Below, in pieces: positions 1 to 9,920 of a stretch of 64,000 bases of DNA; within the stretch, counting starts at the first letter, position 1; the number at the start of each line of letters is the position of its first letter. The stretch lies in contig NZ_JASNWF010000003.1 in NCBI RefSeq assembly GCF_030283205.1, positions 434,001 to 498,000 of the forward strand, in the 5' to 3' direction. The notes under the pieces are model-generated. The model did not search any database and was not told where the DNA came from. It saw nothing but the letters and a program-made list of their open reading frames with translations. The translations under genes were made by a program, and so were the position numbers. The stretch is from Actinomadura opuntiae. GTDB lineage: Bacteria; Actinomycetota; Actinomycetes; Streptosporangiales; Streptosporangiaceae.

Positions 1-48
1 GGCCGCCCTTTCGCCGCACTGCATGACGTCCTGAACGGAGGCGGGCGA

Positions 49-879
49 TCAGAAGTGGCCGGTGAGGGTCGCCGCGCCGGCCTTGAGGGTGAAGGTGTCG
101 TGCCGCGGGTCATGTCCGGCGGCCCTGTTGTACTGGGCCGCCAGAACGTAGGAGCCGGGCCGCACCGTGCGGCCGGGCAGCAGCGTCCAGCCGTAGACCA
201 GCGTGTTCCCGGATGTCTCCGTCGTGCTGTTGAAGTCTCCGTTGGGCAGTGACAACCACGAGCCGGTCGGGGCGACCTTCTTGGTCCGCGCCACCCGGAT
301 CGTCACGGACAGCTCGTGCAGCGGCCGCCGCACTTTCAGCGTCAGGTTGTTCTGCGCCCAGTAGGCCGTGCTGCGCGCATCGAGCGTCCCGGCCGCCGCC
401 ACCTCGCCGTCCTTGGGGGTTCTGGCGGGAGAGGACGGTGACGAACCGCGGCTCGGACTCATGCGTTCCTGCACGGCCGGGCCGGACCGCTCGGTCGACA
501 CGGCGGCCGGCGTCTCGACGACGTGCCGTGCGGCGGGCGGCCCCGGCGCGCCGCCGGGGCTCGCGAGCCGCCAGGTCACCGCCGACACGGCGCCCGCCAC
601 CGCCATGGTCGCCGCCGCGGCGGTCAGCACCCGCGGCCAGGATCGCGGCCGCGGGTCCTCGGGGAACGGCGTGCCGGGCTCGTCCGGGACGGCCGGCGCG
701 CCCGGCTCGTCCATGCCGGCCTGCATTCCCGCCCGCACGCGCTCCCAGATGCGCTTGTCATCGGGCTGCCGTGCGCGCGCGGCGGCCCGGAGCCGGGCGG
801 CCAGTTCCGCATGCCTCTGCGCGGTCGGCTTCGCGTGCTTCCGCGCGCTCGGCCGCGTCCGCTCGCCCCGCCGTCGCAT
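49..879 (-). CDS. Single-helix membrane protein beside an ECF sigma factor, function unknown
   Basis: 276 residues. The first 50 residues are strongly basic, one predicted membrane helix lies at about 84-104, a Pro/Ser/Glu-rich linker follows, and a beta-rich outer domain fills the last 100 residues or so. There is no cysteine, so the zinc anti-sigma motif HxxxCxxC is absent. Its ATG overlaps the sigma-factor stop as TGATG, so translation is probably coupled. The layout is usual for proteins encoded next to SigE-type ECF factors and it could be an anti-sigma factor or simply an envelope protein under the same promoter. I do not recognise the family. Confidence 0.75.
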   Translation of the reverse strand: MRRRGERTRPSARKHAKPTAQRHAELAARLRAAARARQPDDKRIWERVRAGMQAGMDEPGAPAVPDEPGTPFPEDPRPRSWPRVLTAAAATMAVAGAVSAVTWRLASPGGAPGPPAARHVVETPAAVSTERSGPAVQERMSPSRGSSPSSPARTPKDGEVAAAGTLDARSTAYWAQNNLTLKVRRPLHELSVTIRVARTKKVAPTGSWLSLPNGDFNSTTETSGNTLVYGWTLLPGRTVRPGSYVLAAQYNRAAGHDPRHDTFTLKAGAATLTGHF

Positions 880-1580
880 CACTCCCCCACCCGCGGCCCG
901 TCGGCGCCGGAGAACACCACCGGCCGTCCCCGCAGCTCCCGTTCGAGCTGCCTCATCCCCTTGGAGGTCTGGCTCTTCACCGTGCCCACCGAGATCCCCA
1001 GCGCCCTGGCGGTCTCCTGCTCCGACAGGTCGAACGCGAAGCGCAGCACCACGCAGGCCCGCTTGCGCAGGGGCAGCCGCTGCAGCGCGGCGCGGACGTC
1101 CACCACCGCCGGCACGTCGGGGCCGTCGGTGCGCTGCTCCTCCCCCGGGGCGAGTATGGCGAGCTTGCCGCGCTCGCGGATGAGCGTCCGGATCCGGCTG
1201 TTGCACAGGTTCACCAGGATGCGGCGCACGTAGGCGGCCGGCTGGTCGGCCGCGCGGACCCGGTCCCACCGGGTCCAGGCGGCGACGAAGGCGTCGGCGG
1301 TGAGGTCGTCGGCGGCGTCGGCGTCCCCCAGCAGCAGGAACGCCAACCGGGCGAGCTCGCGGTGGTGCCGCTCGAAGAAGCGGCGGAACTCGGCGTGGGC
1401 GGCAGCGTCGGACGCGTTCACCGCGGCCGGTTCCCCCGGCGCCTCCGCACCGTCCGCGCTCCCGGCATCGGGGTCGCCGGGATCGGAGCGGTCGCCGTCG
1501 CGCCCGGGGTCGGAGGAGCGGCCGGGGGCCCCGCGCGCGGCGGCCGGCCCGGTCGTGATCTCCCCGGTGGTGCTCGGCAT
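879..1580 (-). CDS. ECF RNA polymerase sigma factor, SigE-like family
   Basis: 233 residues. Sigma region 2 spans about 64-135 (FRRFFERHHRELARLAFLLL, then DDLTADAF) and region 4 about 162-217 (ALQRLPLRKRACVVLRF, then the helix-turn-helix ALGISVGTVKSQTSKG). The preceding 60 residues are Gly/Asp-rich and probably disordered. I chose the ATG at 1580, which has GAGGAG 12 bases upstream; frames from 1694 or 1859 are also open, but the last would bury a CelR-like palindrome (1746-1759) inside the gene. It should direct RNA polymerase to a small set of promoters, perhaps cell-envelope or polysaccharide-response genes. The downstream membrane protein is translationally coupled to it. Confidence 0.85.
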   Translation of the reverse strand: MPSTTGEITTGPAAARGAPGRSSDPGRDGDRSDPGDPDAGSADGAEAPGEPAAVNASDAAAHAEFRRFFERHHRELARLAFLLLGDADAADDLTADAFVAAWTRWDRVRAADQPAAYVRRILVNLCNSRIRTLIRERGKLAILAPGEEQRTDGPDVPAVVDVRAALQRLPLRKRACVVLRFAFDLSEQETARALGISVGTVKSQTSKGMRQLERELRGRPVVFSGADGPRVGE

Positions 1581-1745
1581 GATCCGGATCGGCTCCTCGG
1601 TGGTCGGACCGGTGCGGGCCGCGGCAGGCGTCGTCCGGCAGGGCCCGTCGGCCGGGAGCGGCTGCCGGAGCCCTGCCGGAGCCCTGCCGGACATGCGGTA
1701 GTCGCCTGACGCACGCGAAAGGTTGCCGGACTCGGGGCACGAATG

Positions 1746-1759
1746 TGGGAACGCTCCCA
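1746..1759. promoter_or_regulatory. CelR/CebR-like operator upstream of the sigma factor
   Basis: TGGGAACGCTCCCA, one base away from the 14-bp palindrome TGGGAGCGCTCCCA bound by the LacI-family cellulose-utilisation regulators CelR/CebR of actinobacteria. It lies 166 bp upstream of the chosen sigma-factor start. The stretch 1581-1955 holds this site and a terminator; I see no gene in it. Confidence 0.6.
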
Positions 1760-1920
1760 TCCGCGCGGAACTTTGTTCGGCGGGACGGCAACCTTTGGAG
1801 GGGTGCGAAGCGACGGTAAGGCGAACCGGGATGCCGGGGCCGCGCGTAATGGGAGCCAAAGCGGCCCCGGCGTCGCGTCAATGCCGTCCCGGTCCACAGC
1901 CGAACGGCACGGCGGCGGGC

Positions 1921-1951
1921 GGCGCGGGCACGGACGGTCCGTGCCCGCGCC
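1921..1951 (-). terminator. Terminator hairpin after the GH74 gene
   Basis: A perfect 31-bp palindrome: arm GGCGCGGGCACGGAC (1921-1935) and its exact complement at 1937-1951. It starts five bases beyond the xyloglucanase stop codon, in the right place for intrinsic termination. No clear U tract follows, as is usual in high-GC actinobacteria. Confidence 0.7.
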
Positions 1952-1955
1952 GACG

Positions 1956-4610
1956 TCACCCGCCGGAGCAGGACAGGCCGAGGTCCTCGGGGACGCCGCT
2001 GCCGACGAACCCGAACGTGGTGGTGGCTCCGGCCGGCAGCGTCCCGTTCCATGACTCGTTGGCCGCGGTGACCGAGGCGCCCTGCTGCGTCACCTTGGCG
2101 CTCCAGGACTGCGTGACGGTCTGGCCGCCGCCGAACCTCCAGGCGACCTTCCACGCCGCCATCGCCGCCGTGCCGGTGTTCTTGACGGTGACGTCGTCCT
2201 GGAAACCGTCCTGCCACGTGCCGGTCGTCTTGACGGACGCCGAGCAGGAGGCACCGGACGAGGGCGGCGGTGAGGTCGGCGGCGGGCTCGTCGGAGTGGT
2301 GCCGGACGTGTCGCCGTACACGATGCCCCGGCCGTTGGTGCCCAGGTAGATGCGGCCGTAGACGCGGGGATCGCCGGTCAGCGCCTCCCCCATGTTCCCG
2401 TACTGGTGCTGGTCGTCGTTGATACGGACCCAGTTCCCGCCCGCGTCGTCCGACCGGAAGAGCCCGCTGGCCCCGGCGTCGGTACCGGCGAGGTAGAGAG
2501 CCGGATAGCTCGCGCCCGGCGCCGCCTTGCCGAACCCGACGTTCACCGCTTGGGAGACACCTGCGACCTTGGTGAAGCTCGCGCCGGAGTTCGTCGAGTG
2601 GAACAGTCCGGTGTCGCCGGCGAGCCAGACGTCGCCCTCCTTGCCCGGCACCGCCTTGAAATGGACGCCGCTGGACGGCAGCCCGGACGCCGCCGTTGCC
2701 GAGAAGCTCTTCCCGCCGTCGGTGCTGACGTAGAACCTCCCGCCCGAGAACGCGTAGAAGGTGTCCGCGTCCACCCGGTCGGACTCGACGATCGCGTTGG
2801 CGGGCACACCGGACGACTGCGTCCAGCTCGTTCCGAATCCCGCGGAGTACACGACCGGCTGTCCGCCGTCGCCGGGCGCCCACACGAACCGCGAGCCGTC
2901 CGCCGACGCCGCGACCGTGCCGCCGTGGTTCACGCCGCTGGGCTCGGTGCCCTGGAACCAGTTCGCGCCGTCGTCGGTGGAGAACGCCACGTGGCTGTCG
3001 CCGGGACGGTCGGAATCGGTGAAGTCGCCCGCCCGCACGATGACGTCCGGATTCCCCTCGGCGTAGTCGAGGCCGGTCGTGCTGGTGAACACCGGACGGG
3101 TGAAGATCGACGGCGGGACGGCGCCCAGGTCGGTGTGCCGGAACCCGCCGACGTCGCCGAGCCCGCTGAGCAGCGGCGCGCCGGACGGCGGGCTGATCAG
3201 GTCGAGCACCGCGGTCTCCTCCAGGCCGTCCACCATCGGCCTGATCGTGACCTTGCCGCCGGCGTCCCACCGGGTGAGGTCCTCGGTCCCGTAGAGCGTC
3301 GCGCCGGTCCCGTACATGAGCCGGTCGGAGTCGAACGGGTCGATCTCCACCGACTCGTTCATCCAGCCGAGCTTGGGGGACGGCTCGGGCGGCTGCGGGT
3401 TCGCGCCGAACGTCAGCCACGGCACCGCGGAGATGTCCTGGGTGTAGCGCAGGCTGCGGTCGGGGTAGCTCGTCCAGTCCCAGATCCGGGACCAGGTGGC
3501 GCCGCCGTCGGTGCTCCGCCACATGATCATGTCGGGCCACCAGGACACCTGCGTGGCGACCATCAGCGTCCCGGGGTGCTGCCGGTCGACGGTCAGGCCG
3601 CTGTAACCGAAATAGTCGTCGGAACTGCTTGAGGGGACGGGACTGATCCGCGTCCAGGCGCCCGACCGCGTGTCGAGTTTCCACACGTCGCCCTTGGCGC
3701 CGTTGTACGGGCCGGCCGTGTCGCTGGTGGCGATGTACAGGGTGTGGCTCGCGGCGTCCAGCACGCCTTTGTGCGCGATATAGCCGGTGGGCTGGCCGGG
3801 CACGCGCTCCCACGTCGCACCCGCGTCGGTGCTGCGGTAGACGGTGTTCTCCTTGTCCGCGACCCCGGCATAGATCGTCTTCGTGGGGGCGCCCGCCGTC
3901 CCGGTGCTCTCGTCGAACGTCACCCAGACGACGCCGGGCCGGGCGCTGCCGTAGCCGTTGGGGTCGCTCGGGTCGTCGGCGTAGTCGCCGGGGTTGGGGA
4001 AGCTCGTCACCTTCGACCAGGTGACGCCCTGGTCGGTACTGCGCCACAGCCCGTTGCCCTCGGGCGTGCCCAGGTAGAGGACCTTGTCGTCGTTCGGGTC
4101 GACGGCCAGCCGCTCGCCCATGCCGCGGCCCGGCATGTTGCCGCCGAGCTTGAACGGAAGCTGCGTCGCCTGCCACGTCCTGCCCCGGTCGGACGAGCGC
4201 AGCACCGCACCGTCGTGCGGGTCCCAGCTGTTGGTGTACATGCCGACCGCCGCGTACACCCGGTCCGCGTCCACGGGGTCGGCGGCCAGGCTGATGACGC
4301 CGTTGTAGCCCCAGTTGTCCGCGCCGACCCAGTCGAGCAGCGGGGTCCACCGCTTGGACGACTGGTCCCAGCGGTAGGCGCCGCCGATGTCGGTACGGGC
4401 GTAGACGAGGTTCTTCTCCTTGCGGCTGAACACGATGCCGGGAACGAAGCCGCCACCGCCGATCCGCACGTTCTTCCAGGTGTAGGCCCCCGTTGCCGGC
4501 TCTGCCGCGGCCGCCGGGACGGCGGGCGCCGGGGCGATGGCCACGGCCGTCGCCAGGGCGGTGGCCAGCGCGAGCGCGGCCGCTCCGGCACCGATGAATG
4601 GTCTTCGCAT
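1956..4610 (-). CDS. Secreted xyloglucanase, GH74 with C-terminal CBM2
   Basis: 884 residues. A signal peptide covers about 1-36 (basic MRRPF, Ala/Leu core, end near AAAAEPA). The GH74 tandem seven-bladed propeller region runs to about 760, with many Asp-box-like repeats (RSSDRGRTW, RSTDQGVTW, RSTDAGATW, RSTDGGATW). The two catalytic Asp neighbourhoods of GH74 are visible as RTDIGGAYRWD near the N-terminus and GDVGGFRHTD mid-protein. A Ser/Pro/Thr linker leads to a CBM2 cellulose-binding module in the last 100 residues with its bracketing cysteines. It should cut the beta-1,4-glucan backbone of xyloglucan outside the cell. AAGGAGG lies 7 bases before the ATG. It is divergent from the GH10 xylanase. 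Confidence 0.95.
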   Translation of the reverse strand: MRRPFIGAGAAALALATALATAVAIAPAPAVPAAAAEPATGAYTWKNVRIGGGGFVPGIVFSRKEKNLVYARTDIGGAYRWDQSSKRWTPLLDWVGADNWGYNGVISLAADPVDADRVYAAVGMYTNSWDPHDGAVLRSSDRGRTWQATQLPFKLGGNMPGRGMGERLAVDPNDDKVLYLGTPEGNGLWRSTDQGVTWSKVTSFPNPGDYADDPSDPNGYGSARPGVVWVTFDESTGTAGAPTKTIYAGVADKENTVYRSTDAGATWERVPGQPTGYIAHKGVLDAASHTLYIATSDTAGPYNGAKGDVWKLDTRSGAWTRISPVPSSSSDDYFGYSGLTVDRQHPGTLMVATQVSWWPDMIMWRSTDGGATWSRIWDWTSYPDRSLRYTQDISAVPWLTFGANPQPPEPSPKLGWMNESVEIDPFDSDRLMYGTGATLYGTEDLTRWDAGGKVTIRPMVDGLEETAVLDLISPPSGAPLLSGLGDVGGFRHTDLGAVPPSIFTRPVFTSTTGLDYAEGNPDVIVRAGDFTDSDRPGDSHVAFSTDDGANWFQGTEPSGVNHGGTVAASADGSRFVWAPGDGGQPVVYSAGFGTSWTQSSGVPANAIVESDRVDADTFYAFSGGRFYVSTDGGKSFSATAASGLPSSGVHFKAVPGKEGDVWLAGDTGLFHSTNSGASFTKVAGVSQAVNVGFGKAAPGASYPALYLAGTDAGASGLFRSDDAGGNWVRINDDQHQYGNMGEALTGDPRVYGRIYLGTNGRGIVYGDTSGTTPTSPPPTSPPPSSGASCSASVKTTGTWQDGFQDDVTVKNTGTAAMAAWKVAWRFGGGQTVTQSWSAKVTQQGASVTAANESWNGTLPAGATTTFGFVGSGVPEDLGLSCSGG

Positions 4611-4649
4611 GGGGCGCCCTCCTTGTGGTCCCGGTGGCCACGAGGGTGA

Positions 4650-4663
4650 TCGAAGCGCTTCGA
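4650..4663. promoter_or_regulatory. LacI/CelR-type palindromic operator upstream of the GH74 gene
   Basis: TCGAAGCGCTTCGA, a perfect 14-bp palindrome with the AGCGCT core typical of LacI-family operators, 40 bp upstream of the xyloglucanase ATG. It differs from the CelR consensus in its outer bases but matches its length and core. The divergent spacer 4611-5007 contains this site, a hairpin at 4765-4798 and a second operator at 4971-4984. Confidence 0.55.
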
Positions 4664-4764
4664 CAGGTCAATGTTCCGGCCCTCTCCGCGGCCGTCTTTC
4701 ATGGCCCGACCTCGTCGACCTGGCAGAACGCGCCTGCGCCGATGAAAACCCGGAAGCCGGGGGG

Positions 4765-4798
4765 TCTGCCCGCCCCAGGGGCATGCGGGGCGGGCAGA
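4765..4798. repeat. 12-bp perfect inverted repeat inside the divergent promoter region
   Basis: Arms TCTGCCCGCCCC (4765-4776) and its complement (4787-4798) with a 10-base loop. It lies midway between two divergent glycosidase genes rather than at a gene end, so an insulating terminator or a protein site is more likely than an ordinary terminator. Confidence 0.5.
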
Positions 4799-4941
4799 GG
4801 GATCCGCTTGGGGAGGGTTGGGTTGGATCGTCCCCGGCTTGCGGTCCCGCCTGCACGTCGTCCGGGAGGTACGGAAGGTTGCCGCGAGGCCGGCCGATCC
4901 CGTAACCGTGGAAGGCGTGAGAACACCCTTCACGGCGGTGA

Positions 4942-6438
<1,497 letters not shown>

Positions 6439-6465
6439 TCCCCAAGGCTGGACGCCGGGCTCCGA

Positions 6466-7860
6466 TCAGACGGCGTTAGGCCGGCCGGGTGTCAGAACGG
6501 CCGCGATGAGCGCGGCTACTGCCGCGACCACCGACGCGAGGACGAAGCCGTCGGTGAAGCCGGAGACGGTGTCGCCGACGATGCTCGCCGCCGCGACGCT
6601 GGAAATGACCGCGGCGCCGATCGAGGCGCCGAATTCGTGGAAGGTGCTGACGATTCCGGAGGCGATACCGGCTTCGTGCGGGGCCACCTGTCCGAGCGCG
6701 GTCGCCGACGCGACGACGAAGATGGCGCCGGTGCCCGCGCCCGCTATCGCCGTCCCGATCACAACGGTCGCGGGATGCATCGACAGCGCGGGCACCGCCA
6801 TGCCGACGGCGGTGGTGAGCAGCCCGGCCACGCCGAGCCGGCGCGCGCCCGCCTTGGCGATCGCCCGTCCGGTGAGATTGGCGCCCAGCATCGTCGCCCC
6901 CGCGACCGGAAGGAACAGCAGGCCGGTGCGCAGAGCGCCGTACCCCTGGCCGTGCTGGAAGTAGAACGTGCCGAGGAAGAACACCGCGATCATCAGGGCC
7001 GTCGCCATGGCGATGAGGAACGTGCCGGTGGCGACCGGCCGCCGCACCAGCAGCGCGATGTCCATCATCGGCGACTTGGCGGCCTTCTGCCTGATCACGA
7101 ACGCCAGGTAGCCGATGGCCGCCGCCAGCACGAGCCCGCCCGTCGCGGCGGTGACCCACCCGTGGTCCCCGGCGCGGTTGACCGCGTAGATCAGCACGCT
7201 CGACGAGGCGGTGACCAGCACCGCTCCGAGCACGTCCAGCCGGGGACGCGGGGCGGCCGCGTGCTGCCGCGGCAGCATCCGGGCGAGCGACACGAGGATC
7301 ACCAGCCCGATGGGGACGTTCACGAAGAAGACCCACGGCCAGCCCGGACCCGCGGTGAGCAGGCCGCCCAGCAGCACGCCGAGAGCCGCGCCGCCGCCGC
7401 CGAGCGCGGACCAGACGCCCAGCGCCTTGTTCCGCTCCTCGCCGTCGAACAGGCTCACCACCAGCGACAACGCCGATGGAGACAGCATCGCCGCGCCCAC
7501 GCCCTGCGCGATGCGCCCGCCCAGCAGGACGCCCGCCGATCCGGCGAGCCCGGTGGTGAGCGACGCCGCCGTGAAGACCAGCAGCCCGGCGAGGACGACG
7601 CGCTTGGCGCCGAGCAGGTCGGCGGCACGCCCGCCCAGCAGCATCAGGCCGCCGAAGGCGAGGGTGTACGCGCTGACCGTCCAGGTCACGGCCTGGCGGC
7701 TCAGTCCGAGATCGGTCTCGATGTGCGGCAAGGCGATGGCCACGACGGTGACGTCCAGGATCAGCATCAGCTGGGCCACGCCGAGGAAGCCGAGGATGCG
7801 CCATCGCAGCGGATGCGGCGTCCCGGCCTGCGCCGACGTGCCCGGGATCTGTTGGGCCAT
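6466..7860 (-). CDS. MFS multidrug exporter, DHA2 (EmrB/QacA) type
   Basis: 464 residues with about 14 predicted membrane helices. Family motifs are visible: the first helix with LILDVTVVAIALPHI, motif A-like GGRAADLLGAKRV between helices 2 and 3, and the antiporter region GAALGVLLGGLL. Proton-driven export of lipophilic drugs is the expected role; the substrate cannot be read from sequence. GGGAGGGG precedes the ATG by 5 bases. It is divergent from a TetR repressor, with two operators in the spacer, so it is probably induced by its own substrate. Confidence 0.93.
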   Translation of the reverse strand: MAQQIPGTSAQAGTPHPLRWRILGFLGVAQLMLILDVTVVAIALPHIETDLGLSRQAVTWTVSAYTLAFGGLMLLGGRAADLLGAKRVVLAGLLVFTAASLTTGLAGSAGVLLGGRIAQGVGAAMLSPSALSLVVSLFDGEERNKALGVWSALGGGGAALGVLLGGLLTAGPGWPWVFFVNVPIGLVILVSLARMLPRQHAAAPRPRLDVLGAVLVTASSSVLIYAVNRAGDHGWVTAATGGLVLAAAIGYLAFVIRQKAAKSPMMDIALLVRRPVATGTFLIAMATALMIAVFFLGTFYFQHGQGYGALRTGLLFLPVAGATMLGANLTGRAIAKAGARRLGVAGLLTTAVGMAVPALSMHPATVVIGTAIAGAGTGAIFVVASATALGQVAPHEAGIASGIVSTFHEFGASIGAAVISSVAAASIVGDTVSGFTDGFVLASVVAAVAALIAAVLTPGRPNAV

Positions 7861-7873
7861 CGAGGACCCCTCC

Positions 7874-7905
7874 CTATAACTCGTATGTGCAAGTACGACT
7901 TATAG
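7874..7905. promoter_or_regulatory. TetR-type operator 1 (exporter side)
   Basis: Inverted repeat CTATAACTCGTA - 8 bases - TACGACTTATAG, one mismatch between the arms. It starts 14 bp from the exporter ATG, so bound repressor would block that promoter or ribosome loading. Its sequence and 8-base spacer match the second site at 7915-7940. Confidence 0.75.
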
Positions 7906-7914
7906 CGGGAAGCG

Positions 7915-7940
7915 TAACACGTATATTCCAGTACGAGTTA
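7915..7940. promoter_or_regulatory. TetR-type operator 2 (regulator side)
   Basis: Inverted repeat TAACACGTA - 8 bases - TACGAGTTA, one mismatch. Its centre is 38 bp from that of operator 1. It ends 10 bp before the tetR ATG, which suggests autoregulation. Confidence 0.75.
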
Positions 7941-7950
7941 GGATGGTGGC

Positions 7951-8529
7951 ATGGCTCCCACCACCGGTCCGCGACGCCGTGCGGACGCCGAGCGCAGCAT
8001 CGCCCGCATCGTCGCCGCGGCCCGCGAGAGGCTCAGCATCGATCCCAACGCGGGGATCGACGACATCGCCAAGGCCGCCGGCGTGGGCCGGATGACGCTC
8101 TACGGCCACTTCCGCACCCGGGCCGACCTGGTGGAGGCCGCCCTGGCCGACGCGTTGCGAGCCGGCGACGAGGTCCTGTCAGCCCTCGACCTCACGGGCG
8201 ATCCGCACGAGGCTCTCAGCAGGCTGCTCCACTCCAGTTGGAAACTCGTCGCCGAGTCCGCAGCGCTCCTGACGGCCGCTCAGGCCGTCCTTCCTGCCGA
8301 ACGCATCCGCGAGCAGCACACCGCCCCCGCGCAGCGGATGGAAGATCTCATCAGGCGCGGCCAGGACGAAGGGGCGTTCCGCACCGACCTGCCGATCACC
8401 TGGCTGGTCAACGTCATCCACTACGTCCTGCAAGGCGCCGCCGAGGAGAACCGCGCCGGACGCCTCAAGCCCGAGGAAACCGGCCAGGTCGTGACCGCAA
8501 CAGTGCAGTCGATCCTGACCCGCCACTAA
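7951..8529 (+). CDS. TetR-family repressor of the adjacent MFS exporter
   Basis: 192 residues. The N-terminal helix-turn-helix runs from about residue 20 to 60 (DDIAKAAGVGRMTLYGHFRTRADLV). The C-terminal helical ligand domain is variable, as expected. It is divergent from the exporter with two matched operators between them, so local repression is a strong inference. The ribosome site is weak (AGGATGG overlapping the start region), so translation may begin near the 5' end of the mRNA. Confidence 0.92.
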   Translation: MAPTTGPRRRADAERSIARIVAAARERLSIDPNAGIDDIAKAAGVGRMTLYGHFRTRADLVEAALADALRAGDEVLSALDLTGDPHEALSRLLHSSWKLVAESAALLTAAQAVLPAERIREQHTAPAQRMEDLIRRGQDEGAFRTDLPITWLVNVIHYVLQGAAEENRAGRLKPEETGQVVTATVQSILTRH

Positions 8530-8676
8530 CGCCTGCGAAGGCGCGGATCAGATAGACGTCGGGGTGTCGGTGCTGGGTGACGGCTTGATCACTCTGGTGG
8601 GCGGAGTCCTTACGAAGATCGAACGTGTGGGGTCGTGATCTGGTGCGGACCCGACGAAGATCATTGACTTGGGCCC

Positions 8677-9714
8677 ATGAACGCATCCCCTTCCGTTTCC
8701 TCCGTTCACCGGGCCGGCCGCCGCGCCGTCGGCGCGGTGCTGCCCCTCGCCGTGGCCGCCGTGGTGTTCGCTCCGCTGCGGGCTTCGGCCGCCGAGGTGG
8801 CGGTCGAGTCCACGACCGTGTCGCCGTCCAGGATCACCTCCGGCGAGGAGGCGATCCAGACGGTCACCCTGGCCGAGCCGGCTCCGGCCGGCGGTGTCAC
8901 CGTCGACCTGCTGGACGGCAACGAGTACGAGGACCTGACCTACTGGCAGTCGACCAAGCACAAGGTCACGGTGCCCGCCGGGCAGCGCCGCGTCAGCTTC
9001 CCGATCCGGGTGCAGTCCGCGACCAGCTCCGGGACCGTGACCCGGCTGACCGCCGGTGTCGGCGGCTCCGTCGCGGAGACGTCCGTCACCGTCGACCCGA
9101 TCGACGGGCGCGTGCAGGACGTCACCGACTTCACGGTGGACAAGCGCATCGCGGTGGAGGGCAGCAAGTTCACCGGCACGGTGCGGATCAAGTCTCCGGC
9201 ACCGATCGGCGGGCTGGCCGTCGACCTGCGCAAGACCCCCTACGAGAGCGCGGCCGTCTCGTTCCCGTACTACGTCGTCGTGCCCGCCGGCGCGACCAGC
9301 GCGACCTTCGCCATCGACTCCACGGCCTACGACCGGCCGCGTTTCGCGACCGTCATGGCCGCGCTGAGCACCGCCAGGCAGTTCAACGGCCTCATCGGTG
9401 TGCCCAAGAAGTTCTCCATCGGCGTCCTCGGGCCCGTGCGGCACCACCCCGGGAACGTGCAGAACTTCGGGGCGGTGGGCCTGGGCGACATCTGGCACCC
9501 GTTCGGCGCCCGGATCAACCTGACCAGTGACACGCCCGGCGTCACCGCGCAGCTCAGCGTCCCCGCCGACGGCAGCATCCCGGCCACCCAGGCCGGCGCC
9601 CAGTTCAGCATCTACGTCGCCGACTCGGTCCCGGTCGGCACCAAGGTGAAGCTCACCGCGTCCTGGGTGCTCGGTCCCGCCCCGGTCAGCACGGAGTTCA
9701 CCGTCGAGGACTAG
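8677..9714 (+). CDS. Secreted beta-rich protein of unknown function
   Basis: 345 residues. A signal peptide covers about 1-39 (basic HRAGRR, Ala/Val core, ending ASA-AEV). The rest is three similar beta-sandwich-like stretches of about 95 residues, each with a pattern such as VTVPAGQRRVSFPIRV or VVVPAGATSATFAI that recalls Ig-like or calx-beta folds. No catalytic motif and no anchor are visible, so it is probably exported and soluble. The neighbours give no hint of role. It converges with the MMPL transporter gene across a strongly structured spacer. Confidence 0.85.
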   Translation: MNASPSVSSVHRAGRRAVGAVLPLAVAAVVFAPLRASAAEVAVESTTVSPSRITSGEEAIQTVTLAEPAPAGGVTVDLLDGNEYEDLTYWQSTKHKVTVPAGQRRVSFPIRVQSATSSGTVTRLTAGVGGSVAETSVTVDPIDGRVQDVTDFTVDKRIAVEGSKFTGTVRIKSPAPIGGLAVDLRKTPYESAAVSFPYYVVVPAGATSATFAIDSTAYDRPRFATVMAALSTARQFNGLIGVPKKFSIGVLGPVRHHPGNVQNFGAVGLGDIWHPFGARINLTSDTPGVTAQLSVPADGSIPATQAGAQFSIYVADSVPVGTKVKLTASWVLGPAPVSTEFTVED

Positions 9715-9775
9715 CCGCAGAGCAGGCGTCCCAAGCACCGACGGCCGCAGCGAGGACGTGGCTGCGCCCGTCATT

Positions 9776-9846
9776 CCGGTCGGCAGGTCGTGGGGTACTC
9801 TCCCCGCGCGAGCGGGGATGATCCGTACCCGCGGCCTGCCGACCGG
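9776..9846. repeat. Nested hairpin containing a solitary type I-E CRISPR-like repeat
   Basis: Outer arms CCGGTCGGCAGG (9776-9787) and its exact complement (9835-9846); middle arms GGGTAC (9793-9798) and GTACCC (9825-9830); inner stem TCCCCGC-GCGA-GCGGGGA. The inner 29 bases at 9797-9825 match the E. coli type I-E CRISPR repeat at 22 positions. No second copy follows at a spacer distance and no cas gene is near. It lies between convergent genes, so it may act as a two-way terminator. Confidence 0.7.
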
Positions 9847-9920
9847 AGCTACGAGTTCCACCAACCGGCACCCGCATCTGGTGGGACGTCGCGGTCCTGC
9901 GCCGTGCCGACGTCTGCCGG

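Noticed and set aside
49..4671. A minus-strand open frame of more than 1500 codons
   Set aside because: Only its first part (49-879) is a gene. The rest runs out of frame through the sigma factor and GH74 gene and is Arg/Pro-rich, a high-GC artefact.
9797..9825. CRISPR array
   Set aside because: Only one repeat-like unit is present; nothing repeats at a spacer distance and no cas gene is in the window. Kept as a hairpin and a finding.
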